The notes: generated by a model from the letters alone, not told the origin. Counted from the stretch's first letter, positions 40,292 through 51,496 are shown. The stretch is DNA of 64,000 nt from Cydia pomonella (GCF_033807575.1 NC_084706.1:24590725-24654724); one strand, 5' to 3'. A program made the numbers and translations.

Positions 40292-40835
40292 AAAAGCGGC
40301 CAAGTGCGAGTCGGACTCGCCCATGAAGGGTTCCGTACCATTTATGACTATGACGTATTAAAAAAAAAACTACTTACTAGATCTCATTCAAACCACTTTT
40401 CGGTGAAATTTGCATGGTAATGTACATTATAATTTTTTTTAGTTTTATCATTCTCTTATTTTAGAAGTTACGGGGGGGACACATTTTACCAGTTTGGAAG
40501 TGTCTCTCGCGAAAACGTATTCAGTTCAGAAAAAAATTATATTAGAAACCTCAATATCATTTTTGAAGACCTATCCATAGATAGTCCACACGTATGGGTT
40601 TAATAAAAAAAATTGAGTTTCAGTTCTAAGTATGGGGAACCCCCAAACATTATCGTTTTTTTTTCTATTTTTGTATGAAAATCTTAATGCGCTTCACAGA
40701 ATACGACATCTACTTACCAAGTTTCAACAGTATAGCTCTTATAGTTTCGGAAAAATGTGACTGTGACATACGGACGGACAGACAGACAGACAGACATGAC
40801 GAATCCATAAGGGTTCCGTTTTTGCCATTTGGCAA
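40292..40835 (+). mobile_element. AAGTGCGAGTCGGACTCGC / GGGTTCCGT element, single-unit copy, 3' end cut
   Basis: AAAGCGGCCAAGTGCGAGTC at the left, one internal unit ('ctagatctcattcaaacc', G7, 'tctctcgcgaaaa'), then 'aagggttccgtttttgccatttggc'. The final CTACGGAACCCTAAAA is lost. Confidence 0.75.
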
Positions 40836-41947
40836 TTAATGTGATTTTTTTTTGAGAAATGCTCAAATGTGTTAAAATTACTGAATGAGTATGAGGTTGA
40901 GTATGACTTTGATTTTAATATTAATATCGACTCCATAGCTCACTTTAATTTTACTGTGCTATGAAAACTCCGCCTATCGTTCTTTTTTTAACATTAAAAA
41001 TAAGGTAAACAATCTTAACATGTCTTTTTATTGAAAAACGCTTTTTAAAAATCAGTAACCATTACTTATGAGAGCAAAATAATGTTAGAATATGATTTAT
41101 AATTGTTACATATTTGCCGTGACTTATTTATCAAAAGTGTTTTTTTTATTTTATAAAAACGTCAAGATTGCTTACCTTCTTTCTAATGCTAAAAAAACGA
41201 ACATTAGTAGTACTGACACAAATGTTTTAGTTAGCAATATGGACAATTATGTGTCCAACAAAAAACTATAAATAGGTGGCGCTACAATACCTAGAATACT
41301 CGAGAAAAAAATTTAATCATAGACAGCGCACTTCACTCCGTCAATAACGCCAAGGTTATTATCTACTCTAGCGCTACTCTGGAGCGATTTGGAACTATTA
41401 CTTATAGCTGACAGCTGGACACTTTTGCAACAGTTCTGCCTATGGAGACTTTGTTCTTTGCGTCTACTTTCCATAATGGACGATGAAACAATAAACATAG
41501 ACATCACATGCAAAAATACGCCTTTTTGTACTGAATTATTATTTCAAAATGTTTTCCCAAACCTTTCAAGAGATTGGGAGCACAAATTTACCGGGCAACT
41601 CCCTCCCTTTTCAAATTTGAACTCTATAACCATTATGTTTAGGCTGCTTTTTGTATGATACAAGAGCGAGTTATCATGTATTATGAAGTTAAATAAACAA
41701 CTCAAAGATGTGGAATTTGCTAAAGAAAAATTCACTTTATATACACATTGTAGAGTTGAGTTTTGAATGCATCGATCTTTAGACATCAGCTATGTATGCA
41801 ACTAGGTCTTTAATATTAAACCAACTTTAAAAAATGAGGTTTTCAAAGCGCGATGTTTTCGGTCATCGCTGTTTGCTTTGTATTCTCATTGTTTTTAATG
41901 GGATTTCGAAACGCAGTTTGTACAGATCGTGTCATTCACGGCGACGC
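40836..41947. other. Unassigned 1.1-kb segment
   Basis: AT-rich. The stretch 41340-41480 has several ORF shadows but no domain, no splice-flanked frame and no second copy here. Confidence 0.3.
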
Positions 41948-42370
41948 CTTCTTCTTCTTATCGTGTGAAGGGATCATGACTAAATAATATTTTTCTAATA
42001 TCTTGCCACCTCTAACCCCCGGCTTTTATGAGGTCTTCTACAGTGCACGTAGTTGGACACAGGGAGCACTCCATCATATGTTGCGCAGTTTGTAGGTCGC
42101 CACATTCGCAAGTACATCACTTTGTCCCGAGTTGATTCCCCATTTCAGAAGGTTGTCTTTAGATCGGCCAACCCCCGATCTTAATCTATTTAGAGACTTC
42201 CAGGTCACCCATCCTTCTCTTGCGCCAGGGGGTAAGTGCTCGTTAGGTGTTATGTTTAGTGAGTCTTCATTGAGCTACGATTTCCATGCTACAAGACGGG
42301 CCTCTTGTGGCGTTTGGTATTTGAGGGCTGGATTGGTGACAAAACTCCTGCGTGACTTTAGCCTGCCAGT
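41948..42370 (-). pseudogene. LINE C-terminus with CCHC-like zinc knuckle, GAAGAAG tail
   Basis: Minus strand: VTNPALKYQTPQEARLVAW, then after a stop and shifts PGAREGWVTWKSLNRLRSG, VGRSKDNLLKWGI, CTCECGDLQTAQHMMECSLC and TVEDLIKA. The WKSLNRLRSGxGR..KWG...C.CG..QT..H....C layout is the C-terminal zinc region found in several LINE clades and also seen at 31040-31176. Ends in GAAGAAGAAGG. Several stops, inactive. Confidence 0.65.
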
Positions 42371-42445
42371 TATATTTTTTTTTTATACTACGTCGGTGGC
42401 AAACAAGCATACGGCCTGCCTGATGGTAAGCAGTCTCCGTAGCTA
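42371..42445 (-). repeat. LINE 3' tail, CATCAGGCGGGCC family
   Basis: Antisense tail with a T9 run, a single change in the core (CAGGCAGGCCG), cut after 'gctacggagactgc'. Confidence 0.65.
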
Positions 42446-43139
42446 GTGGATGTCGGGAATCACACAGTTGTTTTTCACGTTCTACGTTCATGGCGACGCC
42501 TGCCTTGAGCCTTATTGTCATGTAATTAAAGATTAGATTTGACAAATCTGCGCGTCATCTACTTAAAACTAATTAGAAGATTTAAATAATACTAGGAAGA
42601 TTAACATTAATTTTACTCTAAAAACCTTTACTTTTCCAAAATATTCATCAGTCTTTGTCCGTTATTGCCGCCAGCACCGTAGAAGTGTATTATTCCAAAT
42701 CCTTCGCGAGTGGCATGCGATGCGAATTAGAAATTTGATTGTCGAAGTCAATTTTACATAGTAAATTTACTGCCATCTTTCGACACACGATTAAAACTTT
42801 TAGAACACCTTTTTTCTTTTAGAAGACTTTGATCCTAATTCTTTCACTGATGTATGTTAAATTTGTTAGATAAGAGAAGTGGCGCCATCTACTAGAGCAT
42901 AGGCCAAAGGTATGGCGCCATCGCTCGAAAATATGCCGTATTACCTTTACTGTGGCTACATAATTTATAATGACAATCCACTTCTATTTCAAGTTCTCTT
43001 TGGTATCGTTTTAAAACACACAAAAATTAACACCAAAATTGTACGTATTTAGTAAGCATAGTTAAGGATTATTAAGTAGTCTTAAGTGAATTTATTTCAC
43101 TATGTTACGAAAATTAACTATGTAAATATATAATAATAA
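42446..43139. other. Unassigned
   Basis: 42880-42930 has a close pair of TGGCGCCAT motifs. Otherwise nothing supported. Confidence 0.3.
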
Positions 43140-43400
43140 TAAATAAATATTTGGGGACAATCTTACACAGATCGAACTAGCCCCTAATTAAGCAAACCTT
43201 TTACTGTGGGTACTAGGTGAGGATATACATACGTGTACATATACATATATAGGTACATAGGAAACACTCATTACTCGGGAACAACCTACACAGATCAACG
43301 TAGTCCCAGAGTAAGAGCTCACTAACATATAGTTATATATGTATAAGTAAATAATTATATACATAGAAAACACCCATAACTCAGGAACAAATATTTCTAA
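43140..43400 (-). repeat. SINE body, degenerate and partly duplicated, antisense
   Basis: 'catagaaaacacccataactcaggaac' and 'cataggaaacactcattactcgggaac' are two versions of the same SINE segment about 120 bases apart. 'tacacagatc' also recurs. Confidence 0.5.
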
Positions 43401-43404
43401 TAAA

Positions 43405-43560
43405 CATAAATAAACGAACAAACATTTATTCAACAAATAGGCCACAGGGACCACTTTTACATGTCAATTTTTTACAATCAATAAAAATAACATAATACAA
43501 TTACAAATATGGAATCAATGAAATATTAGATACTTAATTAGAGATTTATACAGTCTCTAA
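43405..43560 (-). repeat. LINE-like 3' end, antisense
   Basis: Minus strand reads 'aagtggtccctgtggcctatttgttgaataaatgtttg', a polyadenylation-signal-bearing retroelement end. Followed by GAGATTTATACAGTCTC, a hairpin like those of the 560/33567 family. Confidence 0.45.
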
Positions 43561-43659
43561 ACGTCAAATTACAAAAAACTATGATAGAACGGACTTCAGC
43601 TAAATTGGCTCTCCATCCATCGACGTAGGTCCCTTAGAATCCTGAGTATTTTATTCTCC

Positions 43660-44195
43660 ATTTTGTTCGAGCCTTCCTCCCCTGGTTATCTTAAACGTAA
43701 ATTCACTTTCATCACCCCCCGTCTAGGATGTGAACTCCGTTCCTCCCGTTCTCTCAAACTCTCGATTCCTTCTCACCGTACTGGTTTTATGTCTAACTCT
43801 TTCGCCGTTGAGGCAATCCGTCTCTGGAATTCCCTCCCTCTCTTTATTCGACAAGCCCCAAGCAAACCCGTTTTCAAACGACTACTTCGCAAGCATCTTC
43901 TGTCAGAAGAACTTAAATAAGGTTCACCATCATGTATATGTACATAATTATATGTATTAGTCTATCTTTTATACATTATATAAGTAGTAGCATTTAACTA
44001 TTTATATATTTTTAATATTTTTTGACTTCACGTTTAATTTTTTCCTTATTATTTGTTATTATTTTTTCCTGCACCAACATACACAAATGTCTCTGTTTGA
44101 CCCAATGGTTGACTGGTAGAGAATGCCTTTTGGCATTAAGTTCGCCATTTGTACATTTTTATTTATGTGTGCAATAAAGTTTAAATAAATAAATA
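43660..44195 (+). pseudogene. 5'-truncated LINE: RT C-terminus and full 3' UTR, TGGTAGAGAATGC family
   Basis: Open to 43920: FITPRLGCELRSSRSLKLSI, then FAVEAIRLWNSLPLFIRQAP and FKRLLRKHLLSEELK. IRLWNSLP...F+..L...L is the end of a LINE reverse transcriptase. The 3' UTR contains 'gactggtagagaatgcc' and 'ggcattaagttcgccattt', then GCAATAAAG and AAATAAATAAAT. The same UTR stands alone at 8085-8220. About 85 codons survive. Confidence 0.75.
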
Positions 44196-44204
44196 ATACA
44201 AATA

Positions 44205-44320
44205 CTAAAATTATTTAGAAATGTTAAAGTCTCTAAGTGTCAGAGATAAAACTTAATAAAAAACGATCATTAAAATATCCTTAGAGATGTAAAGGGACTC
44301 CAAGACTCGAATTCATATAT
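44205..44320 (-). repeat. Remnant of the hairpin-rich 3' UTR family
   Basis: 'agagatgtaaagggactcc' and 'aaagtctctaagtgtcagaga' are complements of the stem-loop units of 560-1023. Confidence 0.45.
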
Positions 44321-44321
44321 A

Positions 44322-44620
44322 AATAAATAAATAAATCGTTTATTTCAGACAGAATCCATAGAGTGAGTATTAATAATAATTACATAACACTTAAGCTACG
44401 AGTATGTACATGCCAAATAAAAGTAATAAATAACAATAATAATAATTAAAAGACAAGAAATTAAATCAGACAAGAACCGAATGATGTGTCTCACGTTAAT
44501 GCCACTCAAAACTAAAGTACTAAAGTACTTATAACATAACATGTAGCCCGTGTAAGCTTAAACAGACCGGTCTCCACAAACAGCACCCGTTCACGAGTAT
44601 GAAGCGTATCTCACCCATTA
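44322..44620 (-). repeat. LINE 3' UTR, TGTCTGAAATAAACG type, antisense
   Basis: Minus strand ends 'actctatggattctgtctgaaataaacgatttatttatttattt'. The same end (TGTCTGAAATAAAC) is at 56083-56103 in the plus orientation. Confidence 0.55.
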
Positions 44621-45106
44621 TTATTATTTTAGAATTAATAAACACATTTTAGAATCCCAGCACTCGCGTAACCAGTAGGAATACATCACCAGAACACAAA
44701 ATGATTTTATGACGAAGGTAATAGCTTGGGGCTACAAAATAATAATCTTAAATACACGGGGTTTCTGTGGAATATCCGTTATTTTGTTTTATAAGGTAGG
44801 AAAATTCCAAATAGATCAACAGATGAACAACAAAACTTTTCTTCATGCCCGAGTTCATTTTACAAGGTACAGTATATTTAAAGACAAAACAATATCTCGG
44901 ATGCCTGCTTAGTTCGGATTTTATTTTTATTTTTAAAGAATAGGAAGAATCGTTTAAATTAACATAATTACAGTACATATGGTGCTACTTTACCGCACGC
45001 GTGCTCTTCACTTCTTTTTGGTAGTTCCTTATGACAATCTTCCATCCTCTAATTTAAAGAGTTTACTATTAAAAATATTAAAAAAACATATCTGGTAGCA
45101 TCTTGT
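44621..45106. other. Unassigned
   Basis: Several short ORFs on both strands, none with a domain. Nothing supported. Confidence 0.3.
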
Positions 45107-45700
45107 ATACAATCTGCTTTTTTTACTGATTCCCCCTGATTTTATACAAACTTCAACCCCCTTTCCCCCTAACGCCCTTTTCCTTTCTTACGGGGTAATT
45201 TTAGGGTTGAAAACTATTATTATATATGATTCCCCATAACAAAACTATCTAAAAATCTACATGCCAAAATTCAGCTAAATCGGTTCAGCGATGATTGATT
45301 CCCCATGCAAAATCCTCTCCCCCCTTAGGGGCAAAAAATTTCAAGGTTTTGAATTTTTTGTCGTTTGTGTACTAACACTATCCTACATACCAAATTTCAG
45401 CTTCCTAGGGCTTCAGGAGATAACCTATTATCATCAGTGAGTGACTGAGTGAATCAGTGGCGAAATCGGGGTTTTTTAGGTATGAATGAAATCTAAAGTA
45501 AAAGCTATGCAATTGATTTTTTTAATGCTTAATAAGTCTACTATTGACACTATATCCCGAGAATTTTGTTTATCTGGTATCATTCAAACCCTATTTATGA
45601 GTTCAATATTGGTTCAAAAAATCGACGAAGCGCTTCGAGAAAAGGTAGTGGCCTTGTGCTTTGCTTTGCTCTCCTCGGCGGAGGCTCGACTTATCTCGAC
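45107..45700 (-). repeat. Unclassified repeat H, copy 2 (inverted partner of 8345-8960)
   Basis: Complement of copy 1 over most of its length: 'atcagtgagtgactgagtg', 'atatcccgagaattttg' and 'cgacgaagcgcttcgagaaa'. The ORF at 45486 arises inside this repeat and is not a gene. Confidence 0.55.
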
Positions 45701-46070
45701 AAACTGTGATGTTCTGCACCTATAGGTACACTTGTACCAATTATAGTAATTCTACTAACTCTCAAATTTCCAGGGAAAGTTATTTCAAAAGGGCTGGTAC
45801 CTAAGTATTTAAATTATCGGCTAGAAATACTCTCTCCATACTTCAATTTCCTAACTTATTAACTATAAATAGTTTTTTTTTATGTGTATGGAGTGAGCAT
45901 GAGCACTTTTAAGCTTAGGTACTATTTCTACACGCAGCCAACCTAACCCAAAAACGAATTGCACTGCATTTTTTTAAGGAACATTAATCTTTTTTTAAAG
46001 GCAAATTTTCGTCAAAATCTCGCCCTTGGATCGCCAAGACGCTGTGACCTTCTGTACCTATACAGTTGTA
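45701..46070. other. Spacer bounded by a 36-bp near-duplicate
   Basis: 'ctgtgatgttctgcacctataggtacacttgtacc' (about 45704) and 'ctgtgaccttctgtacctatacagttgtacc' (about 46041) are similar, suggesting that 45740-46040 was inserted or duplicated. Confidence 0.35.
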
Positions 46071-46490
46071 CCTGTTGCGCCCGCTAGGAGCGGGTGGCGC
46101 GACCAAAATGCGCCGTCGCGCGACGTTGCCAGCTCTCGACCACTCCCGAATTTTGAGGGAAATTTGGTTAATTTAGGTGCACTTTGAGTGCTTAAGCATT
46201 TTGAGTAAAATTAGTTAGGAAAACTTTTGTTTTGGAGAAGTTTTATTTTGAAACGTGCTATAACAAATCTAAAAGTTCTATTATATATAGATACTGCCTA
46301 CCCGCTAGCTCCACATAAAACTAGCGCCGTTGACCACGCTAGTCGTGTCAGCTTCATTGCTGAGTGGAGATCATTTCGGCTTCACGTCTCTGTGTCTACT
46401 GTTGTGTTTATCTGTTATTTGTATTGATGTGTTGTCTGAATAAATGATTTCCATTTTATTTTGTTCCATTCATACTGGCAGATAATTCAC
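46071..46490 (+). mobile_element. Possible LTR-like relic
   Basis: Starts TGTTGCGCCCGC with a GC-rich imperfect hairpin (GCGCCCGCT / AGCGGGTGGCGC), contains AATAAATG at 46439 and a T-rich region after it, as in an LTR. No clear CA end or duplication was found, and no primer-binding site follows. Confidence 0.25.
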
Positions 46491-46616
46491 AGTGTCAACT
46501 GTTGAAGATAAGACCTTGAAATTTATAACATACATTACTTAGGTAAACTTACATGTTATATTCGTCAGCTCCACTAAGATTTTTTTTTGTAATTCAACCA
46601 ATAGAGGCGCAGACTA

Positions 46617-46880
46617 ACGGCCTGATTCGAACTTTAAGATACGTCAAATATTAGGTCTAGATACGATATCGATCGGATATGTCAGTGTCATAAGCGATGT
46701 TTGGTCTAACAAAAACGTCACTCTACCTGTATTTGTATAGAAAACTAGTACCGGTAACACTTATACGATACGAAAAAAGTGCCAGAAATATGTATACACG
46801 ACTTTATTGCCCATATATTAAGGTAGTGTATACCAATTTTTGCCACATTTATTGTACCGATATTTTCAGACGTGACTGTA
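46617..46880. repeat. Two half MITEs joined
   Basis: 46617-46705 has the left end GGCCTGATTCGAACTTTAAG of the family complete at 52811-52984. 46840-46880 has the right end TTTTCAGACGTGACTGTA of the family complete at 27959-28087. Confidence 0.55.
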
Positions 46881-47164
46881 CACAGTTATCCCGTTTCCAT
46901 TAACATGCACAATCTGGACTACGCAGTAGGATAATTAGACGACAGCTATAACTGTTGACCTGGAATATAACGCTCGTTACACTCTAGTTGGCACAGAATA
47001 TTTAATAGTATTAACATACAGAACGGACAATCGGATACTTTATACCCCGCCCCGAATAGAATTAACCCTGCGGCACATTGACACATCGTATATCGAAAAA
47101 GGAAAAAAAAAAAAAATATGTTCGGTACAAGTTTTTATCGCTGACTGATCTTTGTTTTCTTTTT

Positions 47165-47395
47165 TTTCTAGGCTATGCGACCAAGCCTGGTTTACCACCT
47201 CCTGTCTCCATCATCAGATCAGCTCCATGTCATCATAATATTGTCATTCGATTTACACATGTAATCAAAATTTCAGCTCAATCGGAAATCGAGAAGTGGG
47301 TCAAATTTAGCTTCCAAGATTTGATCCACTCTAACATACATACATACATACATACATACATACTAACAGGGCAAGTTAAATAAAAGCTTCTAAAA
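47165..47395 (+). repeat. Unclassified repeat E, copy 3, with CATA microsatellite
   Basis: 'cctcctgtctccatcatcagatcagctcc' and 'gggtcaaatttagcttccaag', then seven CATA units (47336-47363) and 'gcaagttaaataaaagctt'. Confidence 0.6.
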
Positions 47396-47470
47396 AGTGC
47401 GCCTAGGCATCTGGCGATTGCTGAGGAAGCTGGTTCGATTCTAGCCCTGGGCACTGGAAGCCTTGGTTAC
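47396..47470 (+). repeat. tRNA-like fragment
   Basis: CTGGTTCGATTCTAGCC has B-box form, followed by 'ctgggcactgg'. No cloverleaf closes. Probably a SINE remnant of another family. Confidence 0.3.
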
Positions 47471-47697
47471 TTTTTCCTTTATATATGACATTTATTTCGG
47501 TTTATAATTTTTGCATTTCTACTTGTAATAATACAAATTAAAATATTGTCGTAATAATATTTTGTTTCCTAATAGTACAGTGATCGAGTCGCTTTGTTCA
47601 AGATCCCTACGCCCTAGTCATAAATATGTCATTTTGCTCCCTCCTACACACTACTGTTTCAACTGAACGCGCTAATGAGTTTACAAACATATTCATG

Positions 47698-47857
47698 AAT
47701 ATAAATACATGAAGTGCGCAGATAAATACTTAAACAATTTTCATAATATGGCGTGTCCGCCCAATGGTAAGGGTTAGGGTTAGGTTGATGTATATAAATA
47801 CATGAGGTGTACAGATAAATACTTAAACAATTATCTTAATATGGCATGTCCGCCCAA
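47698..47857 (+). repeat. 65-bp direct duplication around a telomere-like TTAGGG stretch
   Basis: 'aaatacatga.gtg..cagataaatacttaaacaatt' and 'aatatggc.tgtccgccca' occur at 47703-47764 and 47795-47857. Between them is TAAGGGTTAGGGTTAGGTTG. Confidence 0.65.
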
Positions 47858-48568
47858 ATCGCCCAATAGTTAAGGCAATGGCGTTCTGACGCTGGTAATA
47901 CTGTCCGGGCGGCGCCAGTGTGCGCTCATCGCCGCGCCGTCCGCACCTCTGTGCCGGTCCCATCCGTACCTCACACACCCTTAAACGTGTTTCTATAACC
48001 TTCAACTATTTCTTCCAGCCTGTGCTCAAAACTAGTGTTTATCTGATAAGGTCAGAAATCTCCAAAAGTTCTGTTAAGTCGCTCTGCAATTCCATTACCG
48101 GGATTAAATGGCAGTTTAAGAGATTAAATTGGAAGCGTAAGACGTGTTAAGTGTCTTAGAATGTAATCTTGAAAACAAAATGGAATGTTTTTAATTACCT
48201 AAGATTTATTTACTGACTTAATTTACTTCTTAAGGAGTTCCGTGAGGATCGTGTCATCTTATTCTTGTGTTGAAGACCAGGCTCCATAGACTGTCTAGTC
48301 TATTTTTTAGTATACTAAGTTAATTAACTTCCTACATTGTAATTGTAATGAACTGCTTGAAATTAGATGTTCATTTGAATGAATAGGCAATCTCATCGAG
48401 ACAATAGCGAGGGAGCACTTTAGGCGCAACAGTTTGCCCATACCGCGCTCCACACCCAACTTACAAGATTGCCTAAACCGTCTTATCTTTGTAATTCTTA
48501 TTAGACATTCTTTATGTTATTTAAAAATGTTTATTTAAGCTACAAGTACAAGTCAAGCTGTTTGACAT
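47858..48568. other. Unassigned; GC-rich patch at 47905-47975
   Basis: ORFs at 47823 (minus) and 47920 (plus) overlap on the GC-rich patch. Neither has recognisable features. Confidence 0.3.
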
Positions 48569-48860
48569 GTTATTATACGCAGCAAATGTGTATATATAAA
48601 ATTTTTGTTACTGTATTAAAGTGTGCCTATATTTTCGGTATTTAACATTATGGTCAGAAATACTATTAGCTTAGCACCTTTACATACAAACTTCTACCTT
48701 TTCTCTGAAGCTGACTGTATATAGTACAGGCTCAATGTGGTAGTTGCTATTTTGCTGCGTATAACAGCCGAAACTCAATTAGAACGAAGGTTTATGATAT
48801 TTGGCGCCCAACGTGGGGCCTAAATATTGGCGCCCAAATTGGGCCAATTGAAATCTCATC
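48569..48860 (+). mobile_element. LTR-like segment followed by a primer-binding-site-like motif
   Basis: TGTTATTATACGCAGCAAA (48569) and TTTGCTGCGTATAACA (about 48752) are TG...CA inverted ends with AATAAA-free AT-rich sequence between. About 35 bases later comes TTGGCGCCCAACGTGGGGCC, which has the form of a retroelement primer-binding site (TGGCGCCC is complementary to tRNA-Lys type 3' ends). TATTGGCGCCCAA is repeated once more 28 bases on. No pol sequence follows. Could instead be a MITE next to a chance motif. Confidence 0.35.
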
Positions 48861-49500
48861 TATCGAAGTGATACCAGGGAATTTTCATAATTGCAAAAGT
48901 CCGGGCGTCGATAATTTATCGAATTTTATCAGACGTGATAACAGACACGCTCCCCCACACATACGAAGCCATTACGACGTGTTTATTACGCGTTTGGGAT
49001 AAAATGAAGCTTTATTTTTCCGTGGCTGGTTTAAAAGCGAAACAGTGTACAGTTTTATATCAACCTTTTATCCGTGAAAATCTGCATGGAGATATCTCAG
49101 AATAATAAATTTTTACGCTGCGTTTATGTAAGCAACAGCTTTAGGTTTTTTTTATAGATGTGGTGTTTTGGGGATAATTTAGCGTATAATTTGGATAGTA
49201 ATAGTAGTATGGTGGCTGGTAAACAAACTCCCACTCAGCGTCTGTCGTGGCCGTATTTTACAACTACGTAGGTGGCGCGCCGTCTGCGAACGCGAACTCT
49301 GGCATTTTAAGTCAAAAACATTTGTATAATTTTAGTTGAATTATTTTAATGTGTACTTAATCGTATACATTTACGTTGGGTCATTTGTGTTGATGTCGTG
49401 AACGCGTCGGTACATTATTAAACGCAGGTCTGATTCAAAATTAAAAAAAAAATCTGTACGAGTAAGTATGCCTCAAAAGGTCATTTACATCTGATGCGTT
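48861..49500. other. Unassigned
   Basis: No supported feature. Confidence 0.3.
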
Positions 49501-49806
49501 TAAGAGGAAAGGGAACGACTGCTTCTCCATACAAACGTAGACCCCGTTTTCCTTTCTGGCTATTGACGTTATGGAAAATATTTTAACATAATTTCATGTA
49601 TATTGACCATAGCTATGCCCTTTCGACTTTTTTCGACTAATTTATTATTATAGGAATGAGAAGCGTAATACAAATTCCATACAAATCTTTAAATAGGTAC
49701 TCCTAATTAATATACATAAAATTGCCTAAATATCTCTGTAAGTTATGTAAATATCTAGAGAGGAAAAAGGGGCCTACGTTTGTATGGAAAAGCGGTCGTC
49801 CTGTCC
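49501..49806. mobile_element. MITE / small foldback, CATACAAACGTAG family, complete copy
   Basis: Arms of about 110 bases: 'taagaggaaagggaacgac...ccatacaaacgtag...cctttctggctattgac' against 'gatatctagagaggaaaaagg..cctacgtttgtatgg...cgtcctgtcc'. Reference for the copies at 26005 and 33425. Confidence 0.7.
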
Positions 49807-50559
49807 AGTGCTGATCACTATCCTCTTCATTGCCGAAAAGGGCTCCAATGCTTTTTTAACTTTTCATGTAAATATTCTATTTGTATCCATTTCTTCACCT
49901 TTCACTTCACAAATGCCTGTTAGTGCTTACTTAAACAAAATTCAGGATTTTCATTCTATGTGTAGTAATTTTTTTTCTCTCACGTATTCAGAAATGGGCG
50001 TTATTTCACTGTTAGTAGGGATCAAAGTGGCACTTTTCTTCCCTGCTGTAAGCGGTCAAATTGACACTTTTCTGGTATGGGACACTATTTTTTTTTCGCA
50101 CAATTTTTTTTAGCTTAAATGAAATTTTGAAACATGATAATTTCCACATAGGTAATGTGAAAAGCAGTATGTGTCACATGCTAGTAAAATAATTTACATC
50201 TTGGGCGTTATCATTTGAATCCTTCACTGTGCTCAGGGTGTTATTTTATACTATACAGGATGCTTAGCTTCATTGAAAATTCAATGTACAGCCTCGCTTT
50301 CGCTCCCTTGTGACACAATCTACTATTAATCAACTAGTAAAATTATTTTATTAGAAAATTATCATGACTTTTAATCAAAATTTCGCACATGTTATTAAAT
50401 CTGTTTCTAGCTACGTAATGCAGAATTAGGTAATTGAGTGTTGAATTAAATAGCCCCAGGGGCTTCATAATTATTCAAAACTATGCAACATTTCACACTA
50501 GTTAAACTGAACAAGTTATTTATTTAGTGAAATACTCCTTTGACAATCTCCTAGCCCTG
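49807..50559. other. Unassigned
   Basis: The 109-codon ORF at 49784-50113 starts inside the MITE and is hydrophobic and AT-rich without a domain. I do not call it a gene. Confidence 0.3.
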
Positions 50560-50660
50560 TCTATCAGCAAGCAGGAGGTGCCGGGTTCGAATTCTGGCCA
50601 GGGTATTTGTTTGTGTGTTCATCACAAATATTTTCTCCTGACTTAGTGACGTTTTCTATG
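50560..50660 (+). mobile_element. SINE fragment
   Basis: GTGCCGGGTTCGAATTCTGG (B box), 'gtgtgttcatcaca', 'ctgacttagtgacgttttct', a diverged copy of the 5189 family. Confidence 0.55.
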
Positions 50661-51104
50661 TATACAGGACGTCCCAAGACTATGGGACATCAAGGGAAAG
50701 TACCTTTGCTGAAAGAAGACTTTATGTTATTTTTAAAAGTCAGTAAGTCTGCATTTAAAGATTTTCTAAGAATTACTTGCTTCGACTGGGAATCGAACCG
50801 ACTTGAAAAAAAAATCACACCTATTTTTAGGATGCCAATCGAAAGAATGGACAAAAAATAATAATTCTTCTTAAGTAACATAGTATTTTAAAAGAAAGGA
50901 ACAACGTAAAATGTTTGAGTCAAATTTCAAGAAAATTATTAAGTCGGTTCGATTCCCAGATGAAGCAAGTAATTCTTAGAAAATCTTTAAATGCTAAATT
51001 ACTGAATTTTAAAAATAACGTAAAGTCTTCTTTCAGCAAAATATCCTATCTACGATATTTAAGGTGCTTTCCCTTGATGTCCCATAGTCTTGGGACGCCC
51101 TGTA
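50661..51104. mobile_element. TA-flanked foldback MITE, ACAGGACGTCCCAAG ends
   Basis: TATACAGGACGTCCCAAGAC and GTCTTGGGACGCCCTGTATA, extended to 'tatgggacatcaagggaaag' / complement and, further in, 'ttctaagaattacttgcttc' / complement. Arms of about 170 bases. The ORFs at 50607-50861 and 50915-51163 lie in the two arms and mirror each other. Tc1/mariner-type by TA target and CAGG ends. Confidence 0.75.
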
Positions 51105-51225
51105 TATATATTTATATATACCTAACTATATATTATATATATGTATCGTCGTCTACTATATAAACCATCAACAACCTATATAAGACTGGCCGCTGTTGGG
51201 TACATGTCATCTCTTATATACAAGA

Positions 51226-51384
51226 TTATATGATGATGTCCTCCCAGTCGTATCCGTCGACGGCGACACCCGAGCAAATCAGGTATTCTGTAAATTTGAC
51301 GTGCATGGGCTCGAACGTGACTTGCGAAACCGAGTTTTGGTTTAAACTTCCAACATCAAGTCGTGCAGTAAAGCTGGCCGCCAT
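51226..51384 (-). CDS. 52-codon unassigned ORF with composition unlike its surroundings
   Basis: ATG at 51384-51382, TAA at 51228-51226. Encodes MAASFTARLDVGSLNQNSVS, then QVTFEPMHVKFTEYLICSG and VAVDGYDWEDIII. Balanced codon use and an acidic C-terminus make it look like a real protein fragment, but I do not recognise the family. The frame is open upstream for several codons, so this may be the last exon or a transposon-derived piece. Confidence 0.3.
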   Translation of the reverse strand: MAASFTARLDVGSLNQNSVSQVTFEPMHVKFTEYLICSGVAVDGYDWEDIII

Positions 51385-51496
51385 TTGAGTCGTAAGTATA
51401 TATAGGAGGGCTTGGGCCGAGATTTTTTAAGCTGGCGTTTAGCGTTAAGATCTTTGAGGCGTGCAGTTCCGAAGTCGTTGACACCAGTATTGATCG

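Noticed and set aside
45486..45725. 79-codon ORF
   Set aside because: Lies inside repeat H, whose other copy at 8345 has no matching open frame.
47820..48005. 60-codon minus-strand ORF across a GC-rich patch
   Set aside because: It overlaps a plus-strand ORF of equal quality. Neither has a domain or splice support.
49784..50113. 109-codon ORF with hydrophobic segments
   Set aside because: It begins within the arm of a MITE. AT-rich sequence gives spurious hydrophobicity, and no splice sites or domain support it.
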